Part shown: positions 7,107 to 13,513 of the stretch, one piece after another | How positions within the stretch are numbered: the first letter of the stretch is position 1 | Layout of the letters: every line of letters starts with the position of its first letter | From: an uncultured Oscillospiraceae bacterium | GTDB lineage: Bacteria; Bacillota; Clostridia; Oscillospirales; Oscillospiraceae | Assembly: GCA_910577915.1 (NCBI GenBank) | Contig: CAJTOM010000032.1 | Span: 1-26,383 of the forward strand | Length of the DNA stretch: 26,383 nt | Reading direction: 5' to 3' | Notes under the pieces: generated by a model | What the model was told of the DNA's origin: nothing | Databases searched by the model: none | Seen by the model: the letters and a program-made list of their open reading frames with translations, nothing else | Translations under genes and position numbers: made by a program

Positions 7107-7144
7107 TGCAGCTCTCCTTTTGTACAAAGTTTTGTATCCACAGC

Positions 7145-7171
7145 AAAAAAACGTGCCCAAGGCACGTTTTT
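7145..7171 (-). terminator. Intrinsic terminator of spoIIM-xerD
   Basis: Arms ACGTGCC (7151-7157) and GGCACGT (7161-7167) with a 3-base loop, followed on the minus strand by six or more T (complement of 7145-7150). It starts a few bases after the xerD stop. A TTTT run also follows on the plus strand, so it may work both ways. Confidence 0.85.
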
Positions 7172-7174
7172 CAG

Positions 7175-8062
7175 CTACGCCCTCGGATGGGCCTTGTGGT
7201 AGACATCCTGGAGCTTCTGCTTGACCATGTGGGAATAAATCTGGGTGGAAGAGATGTCCGCATGACCCAGCATCTCCTGAATGGAGCGCAGATCCGCCCC
7301 GTTCTCCAGCAGGTGGGCGGCGAAGGAGTGGCGCAGGGTGTGGGGCGTGATGTCCTTTTTGATCTGCGCCTTCTCCTGGTAATACTTGATGATCTTCCAG
7401 AACCCCTGGCGGCTCATGCGCTCGCCGCCCATGTTCACAAACAGGGCCGGCTCCCTGGGAGTGAGCACCATATGGGGCCGCACGTCCCTGATGTAGTCCG
7501 ACAGGGCCTTGACTGCGGCGCTGTACAGGGGGATGATCCGCTCCTTGCCCCGGCTGGAGCAGCGGATAAAACCGGCGGCCAGGTTCACGTCCTCCACGTT
7601 CATCCCGATCAGCTCGCTGACCCGGATGCCCGTGGCGTACAGCAGCTCCAGCATGGCGTGGTCCCGGTAACCCTTGTCGTCCACGCACTGGGGCTGCTCA
7701 AGCAGCTGCTCCACCTCCCGGCCGGTGAGAATCTGGGGCAGCTTGCGCTCCGCCCGCACCGGCGCGGTGTGCCGGGCCGGGTTGCTGCGCACCGCGCCCC
7801 GCCCCTGGAGATAGCCGTAGAAGGACCGCAGGGAGGCCACGCCCCTCGCCACGCTGGCGGCGGACTTTCCCTTCCCGGACATGTATCCCATGTAGCGCTC
7901 CACCTGCTCCTGGGTGCAGGCGGACAGCTCCGCCCCCTCCACCTCCGTGAGGTACCGGGCAAACTGGGTCACGTCTCGGACGTAAGAGGCCACGGTATTC
8001 TCGGAGGAGTGCCGCTCCAGCTCCAGATAGTGGGCGTACTCCATGATATAATTCGCCAACAC
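7175..8062 (-). CDS. xerD: Site-specific tyrosine recombinase XerD
   Basis: A 295-residue tyrosine recombinase that resolves chromosome dimers at dif with XerC/CodV-type partners. The N-terminal SAM-like core-binding domain spans about 1-90, the catalytic domain about 105-295. The full catalytic set is present: Arg147 (ATGIRVSEL), Lys173, His241 and Arg244 (HTLRHSFAAHLL), His267 (LGHADISS) and Tyr276 (TQIYSH). I take the GTG at 8062 (TTG one codon later is equally possible) because a GAGGAGGGGG stretch lies just upstream. It is 24 bases after spoIIM and on the same messenger; the two genes are also close neighbours in Bacillus. It belongs to the chromosome-maintenance group rather than to a mobile element: no phage or integron genes surround it. 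Confidence 0.93.
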   Translation of the reverse strand: MLANYIMEYAHYLELERHSSENTVASYVRDVTQFARYLTEVEGAELSACTQEQVERYMGYMSGKGKSAASVARGVASLRSFYGYLQGRGAVRSNPARHTAPVRAERKLPQILTGREVEQLLEQPQCVDDKGYRDHAMLELLYATGIRVSELIGMNVEDVNLAAGFIRCSSRGKERIIPLYSAAVKALSDYIRDVRPHMVLTPREPALFVNMGGERMSRQGFWKIIKYYQEKAQIKKDITPHTLRHSFAAHLLENGADLRSIQEMLGHADISSTQIYSHMVKQKLQDVYHKAHPRA

Positions 8063-8086
8063 GCCCCCTCCTCTCCCGAAAACCGG

Positions 8087-8722
8087 TCAAAATACCTCCC
8101 CCATTGCCAACCGGAACAGGAGAGGGGTCACCAGCCGCTCACAGCACACACCCACGGCCAGAATCACCGCGCACAACACAAACAGCAGAAAATAGCGGCT
8201 CCCGTACAGCACCGGCGCAGAGCGCTTCCCCCTCCCGAAGGAGAGCAGGAACAGCTCGATAGACATAGGCCACGCCGCCTCCGCCAGCGCCAGAAAGCAG
8301 GGCAGGGTGAACACCAGCCGCACCGCCAGCGCCCCCAGGGCCAGCAGCACCCCTGCCCGCCCGTAGCACCGGACGAAGCAGGAGACCGCGTACATGCTGC
8401 AAAAGCCGAACAGCCCAGACAGGGCCGGAATCAGCGCCGCCCCCACCGAGGAGAACCCCAGCAGAAACAGCGCCGCCGCATAACCGAAATAGGCCGCCGC
8501 GCAGCCGCCCAGGGACACCGCCACGCCCCCCGCGTCATACAAACCGCAGTAGTCGTTCAGGTACCGGCCCAGGGCCGCCTGGGACGCCTCGCCGCACCCG
8601 GCGGCATACAGGTGGCCCCCCAGGGCCCCCGCCAGAAACAGCGCCGCCAGCACCAGCCCCCGCAGCAGGGACGGGTCCCAGGCGCCCCACCTGACCCCCC
8701 GCAGGACAGTCCGTCCTCGCAT
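8087..8722 (-). CDS. spoIIM: Stage II sporulation protein M
   Basis: A 211-residue integral membrane protein with about five hydrophobic helices (roughly 20-40, 68-92, 95-125, 130-150 and 180-200) and very little polar loop, matching the SpoIIM family size of just over 200. In Bacillus SpoIIM works with SpoIID and SpoIIP in the mother-cell membrane to degrade septal peptidoglycan and drive engulfment. The ATG at 8722 follows AGAGGTG. Its partner xerD lies 24 bases downstream. The call rests on topology, length and the conserved xerD neighbourhood; sequence motifs in this family are weak, so a general SpoIIM-like membrane protein is the alternative. Confidence 0.82.
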   Translation of the reverse strand: MRGRTVLRGVRWGAWDPSLLRGLVLAALFLAGALGGHLYAAGCGEASQAALGRYLNDYCGLYDAGGVAVSLGGCAAAYFGYAAALFLLGFSSVGAALIPALSGLFGFCSMYAVSCFVRCYGRAGVLLALGALAVRLVFTLPCFLALAEAAWPMSIELFLLSFGRGKRSAPVLYGSRYFLLFVLCAVILAVGVCCERLVTPLLFRLAMGEVF

Positions 8723-9125
8723 TTTCCATCACCTCTCCACCAGCATATGCGAGGTGGACAAGGTTTAGAAGCGGTCCGCCGTTTTATGTGGACCTGCGCC
8801 CGGACGCCCCCTGTGGGGGAACCTTATTTATCATAGTTCAATTTCCACCGATTGGCAAGAGAAAAAAGGAAACTCGGGACATTTTGTCAATTATCACGAA
8901 ATCTTATGTAAACAGCATTATGTAAATCTACTATCGACAGCCCCGCCGTCCCTCCCTGCCCCGAACATTTTGTGTGCCCCCCGGAGGCCCGGCACCACAT
9001 CTGGGAAAAATCCGCGAATACATCTCGTAATCAGCGGCCTGCGCCGCCGCCGGCCATTTCCTTTAATTTTGGTTATTTTCACCTCTTGACAGAAGCCCTG
9101 CAGCGCGGAAGCGCCGCCAAGCCCC
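8723..9125. other. 403-base gap: spoIIM promoter plus a tandem 9-mer
   Basis: Contains the spoIIM promoter and an AT-rich patch with TTATGTAAA repeated at 8904-8912 and 8918-8926 (14 bases start to start). The rest, up to the end of the TIGR04086 gene, shows no frame with a ribosome binding site longer than about 28 codons. I searched it for the six-cysteine SCIFF peptide often found next to TIGR04086 genes and did not find it. Confidence 0.6.
8830..8858 (-). promoter_or_regulatory. SigA-like promoter for spoIIM-xerD
   Basis: On the minus strand: TTGCCA (8853-8858), 17 bases, TATGAT (8830-8835). The 5' leader to spoIIM would be about 100 bases. A SigE-type promoter, known for Bacillus spoIIM, was not found in the same gap. 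Confidence 0.65.
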
Positions 9126-9563
9126 TCAGCCCCGCCGCTTCCGGCGGGTCCGCTTCCCCCGGCTCCCGCCCCCGCGGGGCAGATTGTACCCCACCAGCGC
9201 CGCCAGCAGCCCCCCCGCCGCCATGGACAGCCCGATTCCGGTCAGGCCGTTGTCCACGCAGATGGCGTCCGCAGTGAAAAAGGCCGCCGCCAGGGTCAGG
9301 GTGAGAAACACCGCCACCACCACCGGCACCGTCAGCATGCTGGTCCCCTTCCCTCTCACCACGCTGTACCCGCAGCCCAGGAAGGAAGCCAGCAGCGCGG
9401 CGGCGCAGGTCATGGGGTAGAGCCGCTCCATCCCCACCGCCCCCCTGTGGATGAGCAGGGCGTAAAAAAACTGCATCGCCACATAGACGGCCAGCGCCAG
9501 CAGGCCGCCGACCACACTGTTTTTGACCATCCCCTTGGGCAGAGACATGACTACCTTAGACAT
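9126..9563 (-). CDS. TIGR04086 family membrane protein
   Basis: A 145-residue protein with four predicted transmembrane helices: about GGLLALAVYVAMQFFYALLI, an alanine-rich one after MTCAAALL, VPVVVAVFLTLTLAAAFF, and GIGLSMAAGGLLAALVGY. It ends in a strongly basic tail (GSRGKRTRRKRRG), which should face the cytoplasm. This topology next to yajC is the hallmark of the clostridial TIGR04086 family, whose function is not known. The ATG at 9563 follows GGGAGG by 7 bases, which decides against the upstream in-frame ATG. It is 64 bases downstream of yajC and probably co-transcribed. A weak hairpin without T-run follows its stop. Confidence 0.8.
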   Translation of the reverse strand: MSKVVMSLPKGMVKNSVVGGLLALAVYVAMQFFYALLIHRGAVGMERLYPMTCAAALLASFLGCGYSVVRGKGTSMLTVPVVVAVFLTLTLAAAFFTADAICVDNGLTGIGLSMAAGGLLAALVGYNLPRGGGSRGKRTRRKRRG

Positions 9564-9627
9564 AACAGAACCTCCCGGCAAATCTACTGATAAACCAGTA
9601 TATTGACCGGAAGGCTCGGTTATTCGG

Positions 9628-10005
9628 TTATTTCTCCTCGCCGCTCTCCTCGATGCCGGCGGGCTCCTCGTCGCTCTTTTTGGCCTTCCTGCCCTTCTTG
9701 TCCTCGGGGGGATTGCTGTTGTTGGTGGACACGGACCACTTGGTCAGCTCCATGCGCACCCGGTCGTCGCTGGTCTCGATGATGATGTTCTCCTCCGTGA
9801 CCTGTACGATCTTGCCGACGATGCCGCCGATGGTGGTGATCTGGTCGCCCTTCTTCAGGCTGTTGCGCATCTCCTCCGCCTGCTTCTTCCGCTTGTTCTC
9901 CGGGCGAATCATCATAAAATACATCAGCGCCAGCATGACGACGATCATGATTAAGAAAGAGCCGGAACCGGCTGCAGCGCCTCCAGCGGTATAAAACATA
10001 GGCAT
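9628..10005 (-). CDS. yajC: Preprotein translocase subunit YajC
   Basis: A 125-residue small inner-membrane protein that associates with SecDF in the Sec translocon. One transmembrane helix (about 16-35) is followed by the family motif MMIRPENKRKKQ and a cytosolic beta-rich domain with LKKGDQITTIGGIVGKI. The C-terminal 30 residues are a charged, low-complexity Lys/Glu tail longer than in most relatives. The ATG at 10005 follows AAGGAGG with a 10-base spacer. First gene of the yajC-TIGR04086 unit, with a clear promoter at 10066-10094. Confidence 0.93.
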   Translation of the reverse strand: MPMFYTAGGAAAGSGSFLIMIVVMLALMYFMMIRPENKRKKQAEEMRNSLKKGDQITTIGGIVGKIVQVTEENIIIETSDDRVRMELTKWSVSTNNSNPPEDKKGRKAKKSDEEPAGIEESGEEK

Positions 10006-10065
10006 ATCGCGTTTTCCTCCTTACCCAAAAATTTGCGAGTTTCGCTAAAACAAAACGCTTTTGTT

Positions 10066-10094
10066 ATTATACCCGACTTGCCATGGTTTGGCAA
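10066..10094 (-). promoter_or_regulatory. yajC promoter
   Basis: On the minus strand: TTGCCA (10089-10094), 17 bases, TATAAT (10066-10071). About 60 bases lie between the -10 box and the yajC start. Confidence 0.75.
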
Positions 10095-10096
10095 GT
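10076..10096. promoter_or_regulatory. 8-bp dyad over the yajC -35 box
   Basis: ACTTGCCA (10076-10083) and TGGCAAGT (10089-10096) are perfect inverted repeats around a 5-base centre. The right arm contains the -35 hexamer, as expected for an operator, but no regulator is known. Confidence 0.45.
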
Positions 10097-10189
10097 CCTA
10101 AATTTGCACCCTGTCAAATTGGTGTTCACAGGCGGGCGACAGGCGGGCTGCCCGTGCTTCAGACACATCATTGGAAAGAAACATGCCTC

Positions 10190-10218
10190 TTGCTCCTCCC
10201 CCTGTTTTGGGGTATACT
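10190..10218 (+). promoter_or_regulatory. Promoter of the PaaI-type thioesterase gene
   Basis: TTGCTC (10190-10195), 17 bases, TATACT (10213-10218), followed by an AAAGGAG ribosome binding site at 10231-10237. Confidence 0.6.
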
Positions 10219-10247
10219 AAAGAAAAACACAAAGGAGAGATACCCCT

Positions 10248-10679
10248 ATGCCATCCATCGAGGAACTGAGAGCCCGCTTTCAGCGCGACCGCTTCGCCAC
10301 GGAGCTGACCGGCGCGGACATCCGGGAGGCGGAGCCGGGGTGGGCGGTGTGCGCCCTGTCCCTGCGGCCCGTCCACCTAAACGCCAACGGCGTCCCTATG
10401 GGCGGTGCCGTCTTCACCCTGGCGGACTTCGCCTTCGCGGTGGCGGCCAACGGCTTCGCGGAGCAGGTCACCGTATCCCAGCACGCCTCCGTCACCTTCC
10501 TCTCCCCCGCCAAGGGCCGGGAACTGTTGGCGGAGGCCAGGTGCCTGAAGGCGGGGCGGGCCACCTGCCTCTACCAGGTGGAGGTCCGCGACGAGCTGGG
10601 GACCTACGTGGCCCACGCGGAGGTGAACGGCTTCACCCTCCATCAGCCGGCGGCCGGCGGCCCGCCCCCGGCGGAGTGA
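10248..10679 (+). CDS. PaaI-family hotdog-fold thioesterase
   Basis: A 143-residue cytosolic protein that should hydrolyse an acyl-CoA thioester. The PaaI signature runs from His43: HLNANGVPMGGAVFTLAD (43-60), with Asp60 in the position of the PaaI catalytic aspartate and the central hotdog helix FAFAVAANG following. VTVSQHASVTFLSPA and LYQVEVRDELG are the next strands. The last 15 residues are a Pro/Gly-rich tail not needed for the fold. Single-gene unit with its own promoter; 104 bases separate it from the next small gene, which also has a promoter. The substrate (phenylacetyl-CoA or another acyl-CoA) cannot be told from the sequence. Confidence 0.87.
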   Translation: MPSIEELRARFQRDRFATELTGADIREAEPGWAVCALSLRPVHLNANGVPMGGAVFTLADFAFAVAANGFAEQVTVSQHASVTFLSPAKGRELLAEARCLKAGRATCLYQVEVRDELGTYVAHAEVNGFTLHQPAAGGPPPAE

Positions 10680-10722
10680 CCCCCCATTTTCCCGGTTTTG
10701 CGCCTTTTCCCCGAAAAAAAGA

Positions 10723-10751
10723 TTGTAATTTCTCCCAACATGATATATACT
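10723..10751 (+). promoter_or_regulatory. Promoter of the small membrane protein gene at 10784
   Basis: TTGTAA (10723-10728), 17 bases, TATACT (10746-10751). GGGAGG follows at 10771-10776, 7 bases before the ATG. Confidence 0.6.
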
Positions 10752-10783
10752 AGGAGGGCATTCTTGATTTGGGAGGTCCTACC

Positions 10784-10969
10784 ATGAAGAGTACATGGCG
10801 CTTTGTGATGAAGATCATCGGCCTGTCTCTGGCGCTGGCCGGCGTGATCTGCCTGGTGATCGGCTGCTGGGACAAGCTGGCGGAGGAGGCCGCTGCGGCG
10901 AAAAAGGCCCTGTGCGGCGGGCGCTGCCCCGAGTTCGACGATTACGACGACGACCTGCTGTGTGAGTAA
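10784..10969 (+). CDS. Small single-pass membrane protein of unknown function
   Basis: A 61-residue protein with a basic N-terminus (MKSTWRFVMK), one hydrophobic helix (about 11-33, IIGLSLALAGVICLVIGCW) and an outer or distal segment with two cysteines (CGGRC) and an acidic end (DDYDDD). The helix has no clear signal-peptidase site, so it is probably an anchor; a lipobox is not present. The ATG at 10784 is chosen over an upstream in-frame ATG at 10769 because GGGAGG lies exactly between them. It has its own promoter and a strong terminator right after it, which argues that it is a real gene. No family recognised. Confidence 0.7.
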   Translation: MKSTWRFVMKIIGLSLALAGVICLVIGCWDKLAEEAAAAKKALCGGRCPEFDDYDDDLLCE

Positions 10970-10977
10970 AGCGGAAA

Positions 10978-11017
10978 AGAGCGTTCCCCCGGATGCCGCC
11001 GGGGGAACGCTCTTTTT
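10978..11017. terminator. Strong bidirectional terminator
   Basis: A perfect 15-bp stem: 10978-10992 (AGAGCGTTCCCCCGG) with 10999-11013, loop ATGCCG, then TTTT on the plus strand. On the minus strand the stem is also followed by a short T-run, so it can end both the 10784 gene and pepT. Confidence 0.9.
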
Positions 11018-11056
11018 ATACGCATCTCCGATGAAATGCGGATTCCCGGCGGCGGG

Positions 11057-12277
11057 CTACAGCGCCGCGTACAGCGCCGTCAGGTGCTTGAGCATCTCCA
11101 CCACCCGATCCATACCCTCCACCGTGGCGCACTCGTAGGGCCCGTGGAAGCTGAAGCCGCCGGTACCCAGGTTGGGGCAGGGCAGACCCATGAAGCTCAG
11201 CCGCGCGCCGTCGGTGCCGCCCCGGATGGGCTTGGTGAAGGGGGTGAGCCCCGCCCGCCGGGCGGCCTCCCGGGCGTTGTCGATGAGGTGCATGCACCCG
11301 CGCAGCTGTCCGGCCATGTTGTAGTAGCTGTCCTTCAGCTCCAGGGAGATGGCGGCCTTGGGGTGGGCGGCCTGGACGGCGCGGACGGCCTCCTCCAGCA
11401 CGGCCTTCTTCTCCTGGAATTTCTCCCAGTCGTGGTCCCGGATGATGTAGGCCATCCTGGCGGCGGCCACGTCCCCGTCCATCTCGTCCAGGTGGAAGAA
11501 CCCCTCGTATCCCTCGGTCCGGGCGGGGACGGCCCCGGCGGGCAGGCGGGCGTTGATCTCCATGGCGATGAGCAGTGCGTTTTCCATGGCGTCCTTGGCG
11601 GAGCCGGGGTGGACGGACACGCCGGTGACGGCGATTTTGGCGGAGGCGGCGTTGAAGTTCTCGTACTCGATGCCCCCCTCCACGTCCCCGTCCAGGGTGT
11701 AGGCGTACTGCGCGCCGAAGGCGGCCACATCGAAGTGGTCGGGCCCCTCCCCAATCTCCTCGTCAGGGGTAAAGGCGATGCAGAGCTTCCCGTGGGGCAG
11801 GTTCTGCTCCCGCAGCTCCTGAACCAGGGTCATAATCTCGGCGATGCCCGCCTTGTCGTCCGCCCCCAGGAGGGTATCGCCGGAGGCGGTGATGAGGGTG
11901 CGGCCCTTCATCTGCGCCAGCACCGGGAAATCGGCGGCGCGGATCACCCGGCCCTCCTTAGGCAGGACCACGTCCCCGCCGTCGTAGTCCGGGTGGAGGA
12001 TGGGCTCCACCCCCGCCCCGGAGAAGGCGGGGGCGGTATCCATGTGGGCCAGCAGCCCCAGGGCCGGCGCACCCTCGCACCCCGGCGCGGCGGGAAGGAT
12101 CCCCGTCACCACCCCGAACCGGCTGACCCGGACCTCCTCCAACCCCAGCTCCCCCATCTCCCGCTCCAGCAGCCGGACCAGGTCCCACTGCCGCTGGGTA
12201 CTGGGGCTGGTCCCGGTCCCCTCGGCGGACTCTGTGTTGATTTTGACGTAGTTGAGCATTCTCTCATAGGCGCGCAT
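11057..12277 (-). CDS. pepT: Peptidase T (tripeptide aminopeptidase)
   Basis: A 406-residue zinc-dependent M20B aminopeptidase that removes N-terminal residues from tripeptides in the cytosol. Visible metal-site motifs: LLAHMDTAP (His78, Asp80), LGADDKAGIAEIM, FTPDEEIGEG with the catalytic Glu-Glu pair, and IRGGTDGARLSFMGLP. The C-terminal NLGTGGFSFHGPYE gives the last metal histidine. Length is normal. The ATG at 12277 has AAGGAGG 9 bases upstream. It lies 25 bases after cobO and is probably the last gene of the cls-NUDIX-cobO-pepT run; the shared terminator at 10978-11017 ends it. Confidence 0.95.
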   Translation of the reverse strand: MRAYERMLNYVKINTESAEGTGTSPSTQRQWDLVRLLEREMGELGLEEVRVSRFGVVTGILPAAPGCEGAPALGLLAHMDTAPAFSGAGVEPILHPDYDGGDVVLPKEGRVIRAADFPVLAQMKGRTLITASGDTLLGADDKAGIAEIMTLVQELREQNLPHGKLCIAFTPDEEIGEGPDHFDVAAFGAQYAYTLDGDVEGGIEYENFNAASAKIAVTGVSVHPGSAKDAMENALLIAMEINARLPAGAVPARTEGYEGFFHLDEMDGDVAAARMAYIIRDHDWEKFQEKKAVLEEAVRAVQAAHPKAAISLELKDSYYNMAGQLRGCMHLIDNAREAARRAGLTPFTKPIRGGTDGARLSFMGLPCPNLGTGGFSFHGPYECATVEGMDRVVEMLKHLTALYAAL

Positions 12278-12302
12278 AAACGGCGTCCTCCTTCTATCAA
12301 AG

Positions 12303-12821
12303 TCAGTACTCGATCCCCCGCCGGGCGGCGACGCCCTGGTCGAAGGGGTGCTTGATTTTCTTCATCTCCGTGACGTAGTCCGCCGCGTCCAGCAGATTCC
12401 GGGAGGGATTCCGGCCGGTGAGGACCACCTCCAGCTCCTCCGGCCTCCCGGCCAGCAGCGCCAGCAGCCGCTCCTCCTCCACCATGCCGGTGGTGCAGGC
12501 GCTCATGGCCTCGTCCAGCACCAGCAGATCAAAGTCCGCTCCCCGCCGGAAGGCCTCCTCCAGCATAGCGGAGTAGTACGTCCGGGCCTCCCGCTTCTCC
12601 TCCTCCGTGAGGGTCCAGCTAAAGCCGAAGGTCCGGGTCTGGGGAACCGTCTCAATCCCCGGCACGCCGGCCAGGGCGGCGAACTCCCCGCTCTTCCCGT
12701 CCTTAAAAAATTGCAGCAGCAGCACCCTCCGCCCGCTGCCGGCGGCCCGCAGGGCCAGCCCCAGGGCGGCGGTTGTCTTCCCCTTGCCGTCGCCGCAGTA
12801 GATGTGCGTCAGTCCCGGCAT
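12303..12821 (-). CDS. cobO: Cob(I)yrinic acid a,c-diamide adenosyltransferase (CobO/BtuR type)
   Basis: A 172-residue P-loop enzyme that transfers the 5'-deoxyadenosyl group from ATP to reduced cobalt in corrinoids, making adenosylcobalamin. The P-loop is GDGKGKTTA near the N-terminus; LLLQFFKDGKSGE, LLVLDEAM and VLTGRNPS are the other family blocks. I chose the ATG at 12821 (MPGLTHIYCGDG) because AAAGGGGG precedes it; an in-frame ATG at 12845 lacks a site. Its neighbours (NUDIX and pepT) are unrelated, so the grouping looks like convenience. It fits the cobalamin-dependent MetH-like enzyme at 3928-6273, although that enzyme uses methylcobalamin. Confidence 0.92.
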   Translation of the reverse strand: MPGLTHIYCGDGKGKTTAALGLALRAAGSGRRVLLLQFFKDGKSGEFAALAGVPGIETVPQTRTFGFSWTLTEEEKREARTYYSAMLEEAFRRGADFDLLVLDEAMSACTTGMVEEERLLALLAGRPEELEVVLTGRNPSRNLLDAADYVTEMKKIKHPFDQGVAARRGIEY

Positions 12822-12872
12822 GCAATGCCCCCTTTCATGGATCATCGTCGTATACGCGGCTCATCCGCGCCT

Positions 12873-13499
12873 TTAATCAAACCGCACACGCCAGTTCTCC
12901 GCCTCGCCGGCGTCAAAGCACATCATGATCTGCTCCCTGCTGGCCTTCTCCTCCGCCAGCGGCTCCGGCAGCTCGTCCCTGGCAAAATACCGGCGCTCCG
13001 TAGTCTCGATGTTGGGGACAAACTCGCCCCCCAATGCGGAGCAGAGCACAAAAACTTTCATCACCCCGTAGGCGTACCGGGGCGCGTTGTGCCGGTTCCT
13101 GTCCTGTACCGCAATGAGGCGCTCCGCCCTCACCCGCAGCCCGGCCTCCTCCAAGGTCTCCTTGACCACATTTTCTGCCACCGACCGGTTGACATCGCAC
13201 CACCCGCCCGGCAAAGACCAGGTTCCGTTGCGCTCGTGGACCAGCAGGATTTTCCCCTCCTGAAAAACAGCAGCCCGCGTGTCCACCTTGGGTGTCTGAT
13301 ACCCGGTCTCATTGCAGAACAGACCCTTCACCTTTTCCACAGGAATCTCCGTCCGGTGGGCCACCATCTCCGCAGCGATCTCCCGCAGCCGCTCATACCG
13401 CTCCCTGTCATAGGGGTCCCGTCCGTAGGCCAGCCCCGCCTGGGCCAAGCTCTGGATCTCGACCGCCCACTGGAGCCACCGGTTTTCCTCCTTTATCAC
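12873..13499 (-). CDS. NUDIX hydrolase with N-terminal Nudix_hydro_N domain
   Basis: A 208-residue protein. Residues about 1-60 (RWLQWAVEIQSLAQAGLAYG) match the helical Nudix_hydro_N domain, and about 65-205 the NUDIX fold. The box reads GWCDVNRSVAENVVKETLEE: the metal-binding Glu residues at the end are kept, the Arg of the RE pair is Lys, and the first Glu of the GX5E part is Arg. It should cleave a nucleoside-diphosphate-linked compound; the family includes ADP-ribose and ADP-sugar pyrophosphatases. The GTG at 13499 is chosen because GGGGAGGAG lies a few bases upstream, only 14 bases after the cls stop. Substrate not predictable. Confidence 0.85.
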   Translation of the reverse strand: MIKEENRWLQWAVEIQSLAQAGLAYGRDPYDRERYERLREIAAEMVAHRTEIPVEKVKGLFCNETGYQTPKVDTRAAVFQEGKILLVHERNGTWSLPGGWCDVNRSVAENVVKETLEEAGLRVRAERLIAVQDRNRHNAPRYAYGVMKVFVLCSALGGEFVPNIETTERRYFARDELPEPLAEEKASREQIMMCFDAGEAENWRVRFD

Positions 13500-13513
13500 C
13501 GTCTCCTCCCCTC

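Noticed and set aside
7107..7174. Cobalamin or SAM riboswitch before the acyltransferase/MetH-like unit
   Set aside because: The whole gap is 68 bases and mostly the xerD terminator; there is no room for a known riboswitch.
7175..8062. XerD-type gene as an integrase marking a mobile element
   Set aside because: It is co-transcribed with spoIIM, has the XerD layout, and no excision, phage or conjugation genes or attachment repeats flank it.
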